A DNA stretch of 64,000 nucleotides from Botrytis cinerea B05.10. Lineage: Eukaryota; Ascomycota; Leotiomycetes; Helotiales; Sclerotiniaceae. Where the stretch lies: positions 1,302,001 through 1,366,000 of the forward strand of contig NC_037322.1 in NCBI RefSeq assembly GCF_000143535.2, given 5' to 3'. The notes beneath the pieces are model-generated. The model was not told the DNA's origin, made no database searches, and saw only the letters and a list, made by a program, of their open reading frames with translations. Below are positions 35,701 to 44,233 of this stretch, one piece after another. The translations under genes and the position numbers were made by a program. The first letter of the stretch is position 1. Each line of letters starts with the position of its first letter.

Positions 35701-36316
35701 CCAATCTTGTCCGATAGAGGGGGGGACTGGATGGCATGATACTACTTTCTCCAAAGGTAGGTGGCTTCTTTATCGAAGGGTCGGCAGGCGGTGGTTGAAA
35801 CATTGTTTCGAGACCGGCGGCGCTAAATAGATCGCGCTGTTCGCCATATCCCACATCTCCTTGAAGCAGTCTCCTCTTCCATTCCGGCGTATCTTTTGAG
35901 CTCTTCTTGGGCGATGCGCTGAGAGATTTGTTGTGTTGTATTGTGTTATAATCTGCCGTATGTGTGCTCGAAGCTGACAGAGGACGAGAGAGTTTCCCAC
36001 TCCTTGGGCTCTGCGGGATCTCACTTCGTAGTTTGGATGGCTGATGGGTTCGCTGGGATAAGGGAATGTTGTTCTCGTTCTGGCTCCTTTCGCTCAACGG
36101 GTTACTGTCCGGCGGATTCGACCAAGACTTCGACTCTGCATTGAACTTCGGTATGCGACTAGGTGGAGCAGTTGTTGGGCGGGAATTCGAAGAATCGGAT
36201 GTGCCATTGGTGAGAGAGGGGAGTTCGGGCTCTGGCGATTCGGTTCGAGGTGGAGATTCTGATCGAGGTTGAGATACCCAGTCTTCGGAGAGAGAATCTA
36301 ACCAGGCCTGGTCCAT
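29798..36316 (-). CDS. Nud1/Cdc11-type leucine-rich-repeat scaffold of the septation initiation network
   Basis: One uninterrupted minus-strand frame of 2172 aa. The first 1350 residues are disordered and rich in Ser, Pro, Arg and acidic runs with many SP/TP sites (for example TPKRRRTLHRA, SRTPPTQD), as expected of a kinase-regulated scaffold. From about 1410 to 1755 there are at least eight leucine-rich repeats (HLEELKVSKNEIS, LRTLIINHNRLSD, LQEVDVSNNEIES, LRSLQADNNQIAS, LEHLDLRSCQIS, LSSLDLENNKLAN, LQYLELANCGITS, LKKLLLAGNRLSK), capped by LTNVDMRNNHVNHNFYPIALERC. A helical tail follows. This matches S. pombe Cdc11 / S. cerevisiae Nud1 / A. nidulans SnaD, the spindle-pole-body platform that recruits Sid4-linked GTPase and kinases to trigger septation and mitotic exit. 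It is about twice as long as Cdc11, because of the N-terminal region. Assignment rests on LRR pattern and layout, so symbol left open. Confidence 0.8.
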   Translation of the reverse strand: MDQAWLDSLSEDWVSQPRSESPPRTESPEPELPSLTNGTSDSSNSRPTTAPPSRIPKFNAESKSWSNPPDSNPLSERSQNENNIPLSQRTHQPSKLRSEIPQSPRSGKLSRPLSASSTHTADYNTIQHNKSLSASPKKSSKDTPEWKRRLLQGDVGYGEQRDLFSAAGLETMFQPPPADPSIKKPPTFGESSIMPSSPPLYRTRLDPPQFDDSELSSEDSVQDGNVLRGMRYKVTEDFGSEFSTNDLSRGSDFRPTVLNTLSPVKEHFSPSDSVFNNDNLRAKKEYLDVGRAMSGQSDTHNEFLSPIYLTTQSTLPDKPGVSPMDISPAELQERLEKLRADDPDVDEIEDLQSASRPITGDTDDFKHNGQFVSARRGGHSEEGSFRKRMLSPSSLPQIDESALSVDDSRHDTSEKQLPKIRKTRASNELLEPPVNLQSPPIGPIPHPSPAKSPVKSSSGSPLKLFGTHDTFTSQKLLRRLSQYEEDRGSELEPDVPPNTAHESNHHPIDNADDSRPVSEGSYFPKEHKSRRYSSFGVGDLDSYRFSEDASFESNGSILHNDDVENNDLPVLDPKSQTRFSFRLDSSPDVKEGEERRTSGKYRTSSNSARRRSLSVRKRSSTGSTSPSTVLPSSQTNENLKTPRRSNGEAEGKRVLRSPLKDSTPKRRRTLHRADISLPLQPEEPLVLLPGPSRPSTQPAMGKTRQNNERNFQAADPKILAMRQLLRPRTPTPSQRNSQQHEEAPFAESGLTSDERARLLQEQKIAMVQAELDLANPDRPLSASQQSQESRKPSVTTQDFLDEAKKIMAGIRGKARPRSGLTSVDESESENDRAPSNNAADDELEESYQESTQELFERPPSREGAPVSRTPPTQDPELLDHLRKYEESSEMDGIIASSIKSMAMAKEAVRNAREIDRMADETISRSLGHFLDPINTVQSEPANIRISNNPDIQRKRKHSDSSRQLDEEYDDPDFFTQGSNNSIPTTSSRGSDSRRVIAPHTVSHLIPEQLAGMVFDRDRNIWVKRKSARENDGQDSPISEGSEEDPFENIPDLSFDETQEHMRLMAVAAKQKEDARLRLAEYLGNEGQQGALSGQFSPQKTSNMSVPLGDNRPRSAPSEPIQTAVDNPIPEIKVRSASAGEDSILRPKKTRHGNANKSAFGSHSSTKDKAPEESRRLTEEDVFIQPNGDLSTTTPKRQRNVTITFSSPIAELIEPPTYNDDDSLAKGEAYRSDDDSVNESDSDDGGSIRVRKGKSRQGSGNRGGYRNNSRRLSVGGQQFMPRPVSRIDEQDEESFNKERGGGNKSRNNLLPTPSISPRRVNSVVLATPRPIHEIGTLELTPLSEFTMHQADESYGMDVSYVANGQKHNAGPSSKTTLSHSIKEMVEKLTEIEPYEPYWEHMKSADLHRRKLTNLHKLDEFCEHLEELKVSKNEISQLNGVPSSLRTLIINHNRLSDLTSWGHLWNLQEVDVSNNEIESLSCFKNLVHLRSLQADNNQIASLHGIGTLDGLITLRLRGNPIETIDFEGTNLKHLEHLDLRSCQISEVKNIGHLPKLSSLDLENNKLANFMTSDDTCSAREVRLSFNNLESFDANLTPEIRILYLDSNRIKTITGLLHKRNLYSLSVREQQSGTVLDKSFLREAFEVRKLFLSGNHLGTFDPGVEYLNLQYLELANCGITSLPDDFGLMVANVRVLNLNFNALQEFQSLLGIVRLKKLLLAGNRLSKVERLTRTLRAFPHLTNVDMRNNHVNHNFYPIALERCLIKDGGLERNELDVIDPYSLGNADPVRDAHYISCSDMATRLMRRVYEMLVFGKKGDNPKLQKLDGLPINREISKIRDDVWDKLLEMGYIKSSEKSKGKANAGLTEDEETEENLLGDFNQKTPSKIPMEEIAKKAEGSQQHRSNGNQAGQRVQGPHETRSNFDGIEMKVEKPPAGSFGKKIAEPKVDANPVTHKSTTQKSSGGVAQENTEDHSQSGQAFNVYKHEAQVALNLNSRKSGNVETPEIDSPSGPSTRKKNEITRNIEKIIAESQATVAKHRALVRRMDEEVGESVPGPKRMETNRPKVGFPPPVIPLANQAIYQQQSSQNKGASPPTAAQLKQELEEMLQSFERETKSKEAKLFNRNRYDHGSSIRQSSRSKPATNRGAKKVEFTEGSKEAKARKEPRWPAEDSFA

Positions 36317-37787
36317 CTTGATAGATTCACAAGGTTACGGGCAGTGAGCATGAATTCGGTTTTGTTTTGTTCTGAATGTTTGTTGTTTTGTTGTTGCTGA
36401 AGTGAATGATCGCGTAAATAGTGTCGCGTCTAAGCGTATGCAATGTTAATTGTATAAAAGAGTTTTGAGACAATACACATTTCCCAAGGTAGTGGGCAGA
36501 ATAGAATTTATTGGTTGTTTAACATACTTGAGCGTCGATAGAGTGTGGTGAACTGAGATGGTCGCGAAGTGGGATTGAAACATTGAATTGTGGTCTAGGC
36601 TGGGGGTTGGCACTTGGACATTTTAATGATAAAAGTCGTGCAGGAAGGAACAAGGAAAACAATGGAAATGGCCTATCAAAACAAAAACAAAAACAGTGCT
36701 AGGTAGAGGCGACCACGGTAATCAATCTTCCAAGCCACTACAGTCTCAACCCCACGTCGAATGGATCCGAAAATAAAACAAAAAGAAAGGAAAGAAGTAT
36801 AACATAACAAGAGGGACGGCGTATAGCACGGTATGGAGTAGATGACGATTCAGGCCATCTCGTGCCTGCTACCTCCAGCTGCAGCTCGATGATACTATAG
36901 ACCTCTTTCAATATGTCAGTTCTCAGTCGAATACCCCCCTCCCATTTGACAAATTATATTAAAGGCTGAGATATCTTGGTATGCTGCGGAGCTCAATTGA
37001 GCTGGCAATGCAGATATTCCAGATATTATTCATCCTCTGGATTACCAAGGCCCAAATCAGTTCATCTCAAACTTAATCCCTAGGTATGTATGTGTGTTGA
37101 CTTGTTCCAGTATTTTAATCTTCCGATAACCTTATTAAAGCGGACCGTACTGGAAGCATATCGTTGGCCAATATGAACCTTGACCTGCTACCCAAAGTGG
37201 TTTTGAACAGGTCATGGGAAAGCAACCTGCTGGTTGGTACCTGCTCAAGATCGTCGAGGTATGGATGCAAGTAAAGTAGATATCTACCTCCTGTGTAGCT
37301 CTGATCGGAGAATGAGCTTGCACTTACTGAAATGTTTCTGCATCAGATTCGGACACATCCTTTCGCGGGGCTGACCAGACGGGGTACGAAGGGAGGGGAA
37401 GAGCATTCATCATTGTGGAAGGCCGATGATTGCATTTATATCGTTCAGTTGTCCATTACAAGCCAGATACTACGTATGACTTCAAGGTCTTGAGCATTCG
37501 AACCGAAGTAAAAAAGAAACAATAACCTACAATCAGAGACTCGAAGCGTTTATTAGATTGAACCCATAAATGTGTGGTGTGAGAGAAGCTTAATGATTTA
37601 AAAAAAAACACTTTAAGCCAATGCCACTCATCACGTGTTTTCGAGTCCTCGCCAAAACACGCAAACACGAAAAGAGTTGCCTGGTCAGCCACATCAAAAT
37701 GCGATAACTGATTACTTTCTGTGATCACATTCACACTTTGAGACACAACTCAACTATTGGAATGTAGCATATGGACTATTTGCAGGA
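36317..37787. promoter_or_regulatory. Divergent intergenic region between the LRR scaffold and the RVSF protein
   Basis: 1471 bp, AT-rich, with (CAAAAA)-like runs near 36680-36697 and an A run at about 37600. No gene seen. It should hold both promoters and leaders. TTTGCAG directly before the 37788 ATG resembles a splice acceptor, so an upstream leader intron is possible. Confidence 0.5.
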
Positions 37788-40700
37788 ATGTCTCTCCACA
37801 TGAGCAGGTCCTCGTTGACCTCCGATAACGATGACGAACCATTTTACTTTACACCAGCGTACAAGCCCGAAGATCTCATTTGTGAGGGTTCTGATTCCGA
37901 GGCGAATCCAAGAGCAATAATCAAAAAACGACGGCAATACGAACAATGTGCGGAAAGGGTGGACCGTGGGCAATTGCCAATTATACAATCTGCGCAACTG
38001 AGGGGACCTCTTGACGACTGGGTAAATCCTTGGAGACATCGAGAGGGGGACTGGTGGAAACCCGGTTCAAAAGATATGCTATTTAGAAAAGAGGATGTTA
38101 TGCGACGAGCTAGGGAACATGGCAGAAAGGATATGAGTCCCACAGAAGCACTTGCATGGTGCCGAAGGGATGCTAAACGACAAGCAAAAGAAATGGAAAT
38201 GAACGACTATGTGGAAACGGGGATTCAGTCCTCGGGTGGCCCAAATAGAATACTGGTGGATGAGACCACACACGGAGATTTAACTATAGAAAAAGGGGGC
38301 AGAATAGTTGAAGACAAGCGAACAATCAGACCATCATTACCACAGGCTCCAAAATCGGCACTCCCTACATATGCGAAACTAAGGGACTTTGAAGATGCAC
38401 CAACCATGGGAAGCTCGATTTCGAACAAAGATAATTATGGTAGACAGCCAGAGACCTATACTGCTGTCAAGAGAACTGTGGATGTAGCTTGGTTGAAAGG
38501 TTCTCATGTCTCGAAACGAGCTCGTTGGGAAGATCCAGCAGTTTCATCGCCGACTCCATTACCTCATGCAAACAGTCAAAAACTACAACACAAGGTCGCA
38601 GGCACTCTAACTGTTGCAAAGAAGCAAACTCAGCATAAAATTCAACCCCATTTCGATCTTCCTATAGAGACTCCACAACAAAATTCCACTAATCCAGAGA
38701 TCTATACATCTCTGCAGCAACCAAGTAACGGCGGATCTGATACAGAAGCATCGTTTCACACTAACATCGGACAACAAGGACAAAAACTGCGCAGCTCCTC
38801 CGTCTTGGAATCCTGTAATAGATCTGGTTATGTGTACGAAAACTCGCCTGAGCCTAGCTCTCCTGTGCCATTTGACACCCCAGATAGCAAAGAAGCTTGC
38901 GTCCCGCAGCCTTCGTCAACAAAGTCGGCCACTCCACTGCGACTCCCCTCACCTCCGGGATCCGGTGCAGTACTTAATGAAAATCAGGAAACTCCTGGAA
39001 ATATCAGTTTTGTCACTGATGTTGCACCCTCTTCTGTCAACTTGGAGCAATTTCAGTTCCGAAAAAAGTCTAAACGTAAGACTGCTTCCCCAGAGGTTTC
39101 GAGTCAGCCCATAACTGCTAGAGGAGAAGGTAGCGAAATTCTATTGCCTGAAGATATTGGGTCCAACCCAAAATTTCAAAGCGACGCAGCACTCTCGACC
39201 CCCTTGATTCTACACCCAACCGAGAAGGTGGAAACAACCTTAGTATCTCCGCTTCGGCAGATAAAATCTTCAAGATCGAAAGTTTCATCTCGTAGAAGCT
39301 CTCGGGCCGATGAAAGCTGGCTTACTACACAAGAAGAAGTTGGATTTACTCCATCGACGATGCGATCCGATAGAACAGTTAGAGGAGAGTATTGTCCACA
39401 ACACGAAGATATTGATGATAGCTGGGTTACAACACAAGGTGATTTGAATCATGCTCCAAAATCATCCGCTTCAATGGACATCACGCAGATCTATCAAAGT
39501 TCGAATCTTCTGGGACAGCCACTTCTTTTCGAGCATATAGAAGCTCCTGTGTTTCTTGACTATGAGCACAAAAGTAGTTTACAATCATCGCGCCTTCGAA
39601 ATTCCTCTCCTGCACAATCTACACGCCCTGCCTCAAAATCATCACCACATTTACCGACTCTACCCAAAATTTCCAGCCAACTCGATGCACCATCACCTTG
39701 CGATAATCTTGATGGGACGAGTACACAATCGTACAATACCAGCCCAGTCAACTCAATGAATAATACCCATGAACATTCACAGGCCCCCGATCTGACACAA
39801 AATCTGGAGGACAATCAACGATCCCATGGCATCGCAACCATACTCGATTCAGAAGCCATTGAAATTACCCGGGAAGATAATCTTGAAGGTAGTTTCTCGG
39901 GAAACGTCCAGAGATTGGATGCTAATAAAGAAGTCGAGACAGAAGGGGTCGCATCGGTAATTGATATTGAGCTTGAGAGCGAACAGATCAAGGAGGTTAC
40001 CGAGCTCCAAGCTAACCAAGAATCTAATATCGATATAATAGCGGCTTCTGAAAAAATTCAAGATGAGGGAGATTTGCAAGGTGTGGCTCAGGATATGCCG
40101 AAAGAGGTGCAGGAAGTTATGCGGACGGAGGCCGATGCCGATAATGCCCTAAATTCGGCTCTTTCTAGCGGCCAAACATCAACGTCATCATCACCCGCAC
40201 GAACAAACAACCTCACATCAACTCCAAACCCCAGGAGCATCAACCAGAATTCCAAAAGCACAATGTGGGATCAATTTACGTCCTTGATACCTAGTGGAGA
40301 AGAAGTCCTCTCACCAACTAGTAACCAGGATCTTACCGAAAATTCAGCTGTCAGAGAAGAAATTGTAGCTATTCCCTCTGAAGATAATGGGCCTGCCCAA
40401 GCTCCTATTTCTAGTCTACGGTCTGAAGGTCAAAAGATTGTTCAAAATGATAACCCACAGAGTCCCTGGGCATCAGCTGAAGCGGAACTGATAATTGCAC
40501 CTCAATTAATTACAACTACTGAAATTGTCGAACCAGAGTCTACTGACGAATTTCCAAACTCTGGTTGGCAAAGAGAAGAGCGCCCTGTCACGCCAGATAA
40601 TGATCTTATTCGACCTTTCCGTGATCTCATGACACCAAGTCCTCCACCAGAAGAACCAAATACACCAGAAATGGACCAGCGGCCATCAAACACACAGCTT

Positions 40701-41465
40701 CTCGTAGAAGCCGCTACACTAAACCCATGGGTGAATGGCTCCAAGAAAAAAACCACGAAACGCAAGCGAGTATCATTCGGACTATTGGACGAAGTAGATC
40801 CATCTCAATCTCAACGTAGCTCGCGGCGTCAGCGCCGCTCCCCGTCTCCGGAGAGCACATATCGCCCAGGGGATCTCGGTAGTAAAAGGGCTGAGTTTGA
40901 CGACAACATCACCCATATAGATAGCTTCCAAAATCACTTCTCTGCAATTCGTAGGAAGCCTGTGGGCGATGGTACACCGAAATTTGATAGCTCCATCAAG
41001 CGCCCTTCTTCGATCGCAAAGTACAAAAGCACGCTTTCGGGTGCGGCTCACCTGGTTACCAGTAGCCCGGCAGTTGATGCAATGGCAGAAGCCTTCATCT
41101 CGGCTGATCGCCATTCTTCGCGAGAGCGAGAACGTCGTCTCACAGTAAGTCCCTCACGAAGCCGAAAAGCACAGAGTCAAGGTTATACAACTTTTGAGGA
41201 TATAGATGAAGGTGATTTGGGAGGTCAAGTTTCAAATCCTTGTTTGTCTACAAATACAGCCCTGAATGAAACTTCTAGCAATGCAAGATTGGGAGATCAT
41301 GTATTGGGAGACTTCCTGAATGAGGCGGAAGATTTCTTAGGGGGGGCGTGGTCGGTAGAGGGAGAGATGAATAAAGCTAGTACGGAATTTGAATTGACAA
41401 CGCCGAAACGGGATGGTGGTTTACATTCACGAGGCATGTTCTCTGTTGAGAATATATGGACATGA
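37788..41465 (+). CDS. Large, mostly disordered protein with an RVSF PP1-docking motif; function unknown
   Basis: One exon of 1225 aa. The conserved-looking part is the N-terminus (DDWVNPWRHREGDWWKPGSKDMLFRKEDVMRRAREHG and TEALAWCRRDAKRQAKEMEM), followed by about 1000 residues rich in Ser, Thr, Pro, Gln and Glu with many SP/TP sites. Near residues 991-998 is KRKRVSFG, a textbook RVxF motif for docking protein phosphatase 1, preceded by a basic patch that may also be a nuclear localisation signal. The C-terminus (SVENIWT) is short and not distinctive. A hypothesis is a PP1-regulated nuclear or spindle factor, but no family was recognised. ATG at 37788 follows TTTGCAG, so a 5' leader intron is possible. 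No introns in the coding part. Confidence 0.7.
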   Translation: MSLHMSRSSLTSDNDDEPFYFTPAYKPEDLICEGSDSEANPRAIIKKRRQYEQCAERVDRGQLPIIQSAQLRGPLDDWVNPWRHREGDWWKPGSKDMLFRKEDVMRRAREHGRKDMSPTEALAWCRRDAKRQAKEMEMNDYVETGIQSSGGPNRILVDETTHGDLTIEKGGRIVEDKRTIRPSLPQAPKSALPTYAKLRDFEDAPTMGSSISNKDNYGRQPETYTAVKRTVDVAWLKGSHVSKRARWEDPAVSSPTPLPHANSQKLQHKVAGTLTVAKKQTQHKIQPHFDLPIETPQQNSTNPEIYTSLQQPSNGGSDTEASFHTNIGQQGQKLRSSSVLESCNRSGYVYENSPEPSSPVPFDTPDSKEACVPQPSSTKSATPLRLPSPPGSGAVLNENQETPGNISFVTDVAPSSVNLEQFQFRKKSKRKTASPEVSSQPITARGEGSEILLPEDIGSNPKFQSDAALSTPLILHPTEKVETTLVSPLRQIKSSRSKVSSRRSSRADESWLTTQEEVGFTPSTMRSDRTVRGEYCPQHEDIDDSWVTTQGDLNHAPKSSASMDITQIYQSSNLLGQPLLFEHIEAPVFLDYEHKSSLQSSRLRNSSPAQSTRPASKSSPHLPTLPKISSQLDAPSPCDNLDGTSTQSYNTSPVNSMNNTHEHSQAPDLTQNLEDNQRSHGIATILDSEAIEITREDNLEGSFSGNVQRLDANKEVETEGVASVIDIELESEQIKEVTELQANQESNIDIIAASEKIQDEGDLQGVAQDMPKEVQEVMRTEADADNALNSALSSGQTSTSSSPARTNNLTSTPNPRSINQNSKSTMWDQFTSLIPSGEEVLSPTSNQDLTENSAVREEIVAIPSEDNGPAQAPISSLRSEGQKIVQNDNPQSPWASAEAELIIAPQLITTTEIVEPESTDEFPNSGWQREERPVTPDNDLIRPFRDLMTPSPPPEEPNTPEMDQRPSNTQLLVEAATLNPWVNGSKKKTTKRKRVSFGLLDEVDPSQSQRSSRRQRRSPSPESTYRPGDLGSKRAEFDDNITHIDSFQNHFSAIRRKPVGDGTPKFDSSIKRPSSIAKYKSTLSGAAHLVTSSPAVDAMAEAFISADRHSSRERERRLTVSPSRSRKAQSQGYTTFEDIDEGDLGGQVSNPCLSTNTALNETSSNARLGDHVLGDFLNEAEDFLGGAWSVEGEMNKASTEFELTTPKRDGGLHSRGMFSVENIWT

Positions 41466-41854
41466 TAGGTACGATATTGTAGCGAAAGGGGATATCATGG
41501 GAGCGTCAAGTTGATGTGTAAAATTGCTTGGGTTTTGGTGTTATGGATGGATGGTTTAACAAATATCGGATCAAACGGATGGGACACGAGATGATTAGAA
41601 TACCCTTGCTTACTTACATGGCCTAGCCAAGGACGGAAGATCTTATGATGAGGTTATAGTTTATAGTCATAGTCATAGTTGTAGTAAATAATTACATAAA
41701 GTGTTTTGTGATTCGATGACTGGAAATTGACTTTACACATTTTTAATTTGTGAAGTGCTTGGTTCCTTGGTACTTGGTAATAGTGCGGGTTTGTCATGAT
41801 CTTTCGAGGTACCGGATGGAATCCTGGTTCTTTCCCCGCAATACGCAATATTGA

Positions 41855-41904
41855 TGGTGGATGGATGGATGGATGGATGGATGGATGGATTGTTTGTTTG
41901 TTTG
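41855..41904. repeat. (GGAT)n then (TTTG)n microsatellite
   Basis: About nine GGAT units followed by TTTG units. It lies 390 bp downstream of the RVSF gene. Confidence 0.85.
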
Positions 41905-42000
41905 ACCGCTTCTCTCTTTTCCTTTTTCGCCTTGTCGCCCTCTATCCAATTGGAAGCGCGTTGGATGTAGCGTGCGAGTGTGAGAATGTGAGGATGGGGT

Positions 42001-42058
42001 GGATGGGTGGTGGATGGGTGGTGGGTAGTGGGTAGTGGGTAGTGGGTAGTGGGTAGTA
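42001..42058. repeat. (GGGTAGT)n heptamer array
   Basis: Five GGGTAGT units preceded by related GGGTGGTGGAT units. G-rich on the plus strand. Confidence 0.8.
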
Positions 42059-42267
42059 CCGGTACCTACCTAGATAGAATGGAATGTTGATGGATGGCCC
42101 CACGTTTTGTAGTGGTGGGTGGTTATTGGATTTTGGGGGGGGGGAGTAGACACGGTAGTATGATAAGAGATTGGGACTTGGGGAGATGCTTATCTGGATT
42201 GGATTGGGTTGGATTGGATTGATGATTTTTGGTAGCGATGTGCTCGCCATGTATGTAATACTATGTA

Positions 42268-42290
42268 TTATGTATGTATGTATGTATGTA
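42268..42290. repeat. (TATG)n microsatellite
   Basis: Five to six TATG units. Confidence 0.8.
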
Positions 42291-42485
42291 GTATCTGATA
42301 AGGTGGTGTTGTATACCTGTTGTTATATGGCTGGGTCGGATGATTTATAAATAAGTACCTAGGTCCCTAGTCAGCCACGCTACAATAAATCGCCCTCTGG
42401 ATTACCTACCCCATCGTCGCTTGGCATTGACGATGGACGAGTGATAAGGATGCAGAAAAGAGCATGATGGATCAGAGAAATGGAG

Positions 42486-42527
42486 TCGGAAGTGGAAGTG
42501 GAAGTGGAGGTGGAAGTGGAGGTGGAG
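42486..42527. repeat. (GTGGAR)n hexamer array
   Basis: Seven GTGGAA/GTGGAG units, A/G alternating. Confidence 0.8.
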
Positions 42528-42950
42528 AATGGGTTTTGCTGGAGAAGGAATGGAACGGATGGATATTCTTTAATCTAATTGGGACCCGCGTTGAGTGCGT
42601 GCTGGGTCGCTATCGAGTATCTCGCATGCCATGGAAGAAGTAAAGGTGATGTGATATCCACAAGCTTATTAGATAGATTACAGTTTCTCGATTCTCATAT
42701 GATAGATGCTAGTGCTCGGGAGTGGGATCAGCCGGCGCGATGGAGGCATGGGAATGGATGATTGCAGTGTGATGATCGATATGCTCGACGAGGCAAGTTT
42801 CATCTGCATCTGCATCTCATCTCATCGCATGTAGCCAATATCATACCATTCATTCATGGATGGATCACTTATCGGATTTGGAGGCAATCGATCCTTATTC
42901 GCGTCACCCGTCACACTACCTACGTACGTGGTATATCTATGTGTAAGGTT

Positions 42951-42993
42951 GAGAGAGAGAGAGAGAGAGTGTGTGTGTGTGTGTGTGTGTGTG
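42951..42993. repeat. (GA)n/(GT)n compound dinucleotide repeat
   Basis: A run of about nine GA directly followed by about twelve GT. Confidence 0.9.
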
Positions 42994-43413
42994 ACAGCCC
43001 TATGCTTTTCCACCTACCTATCTCGGTCGTAGGCAAACGGTGCTGGGCAATGCATCATTCGACAATGCCAATCCCAGCATCAAGACTAATACCGATATCG
43101 ACGCCGGGAAACCATACGAGGAAACGGACTCTGGTTTTTGGCATGAGCATTACTCAGGGACTCTCCGTCGCCATCCCCATCCAAGCCCCAATTACGTTTC
43201 TCTTATTGATGCCCAGCTGAACGTGATATCCTTTTTCTGCGTAATATGCCTCCTCGAATCCAACGGTTGGTGTTGTTTCAAGAGTCTCATTTCGTATCGG
43301 AGTGATGGACATCAAGTCGACCTGATCGTACCACCAAGACTTGCACCAGCACTAGATACCAAGGACGCATTTCTGCTTATAACCAAAACTCTAACTTCAC
43401 TTATCCTGGTGGG

Positions 43414-43510
43414 TGTGTTTGTGGTTGTGGTTGTAGTTGTGGCTGTGGTTCTTGTTCTTGTTCTTGTTCTTGTTCTCCTCCTTCTCCGTCTTCTTCTTCT
43501 TGTTCCTGGC
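43414..43510. repeat. (GTTGTG)n, (TTGTTC)n and (CTT)n tracts
   Basis: Degenerate GTTGTG array followed by TTGTTC and CTT/CTC runs, about 730 bp before the KCS1 start. Confidence 0.75.
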
Positions 43511-44233
43511 CTGCTTCGGGTCTTTCTATTTATGTGTGTGACCACTCTTGCCCACTTTTTTAGCCTCCGCTCAATTCTAAGTTCTATTGCTCCTCCGTAC
43601 CTAGTCACTTGTTAGTAACTTTCAACCCAGCCCAACCCGTCCCGTACTGGTTGGTACCTTACGACCATCCATTCCAGTCCTCTTTCTTCCAATTGTTTAA
43701 TCCATCCCAATACCAACATCAACAACGCGGCATCACCACAGCACTACAGCACACTGCATTTCACAGATAACATATCAAGCTCGTCCAGAAACACATCACA
43801 TAACCGGGAGAGAACAAGACAAGAGGAAAATCTGCCGTCGTCGCTGTTGTTGTTGTTGTTGTTTCTTATCAAAGAACACAAGAGGGAAAATCGAAAAGAA
43901 AAAGAAAGAAGGAGAAGAAGAAGAAAGTACAAAACACTGAAATTCCATCCAATTCATCCAATTCCATAGAATTTCCTATTTTCTATATCAAGAAGAGAAA
44001 TTCCACGTGTTTTTACTAGCTTCAAGAGATCTCTATTGTTGCTTCCTAGAGAAATTATTCTTCTATCAAACATACACTTTCCCTGATCGTAAATCCTTGC
44101 CTGATTGATCCTTGGCTTTCAATTCATTCTTCCCAGACTCAATCCAGCCATTGAAAAAAAATCACACACAGAAGGTTCAATACCTGCGAATCATTTCCTC
44201 ACGCTGTCACTGGATTCGATAAATGTGCGCCTC

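Larger units (their letters stand above)
41466..44233. other. 2.8 kb intergenic region rich in microsatellites; leader of KCS1
   Basis: No gene recognised. The right end must hold the promoter and a long leader of KCS1. Several different tandem arrays are listed separately. A 191-codon frame at 43040-43615 is driven by the (GTTGTG) and (TTGTTC) repeats and is rejected as coding. Confidence 0.55.

Noticed and set aside
33066..36272. Many plus-strand frames within 29.8-36.3 kb
   Set aside because: They are antisense shadows of the 2172-aa scaffold gene.
43040..43615. 191-codon frame upstream of KCS1
   Set aside because: Its hydrophobic part (VVVVVVVAVVLVLVL) is the translation of GTTGTG and TTGTTC repeats, not a membrane segment of a gene.
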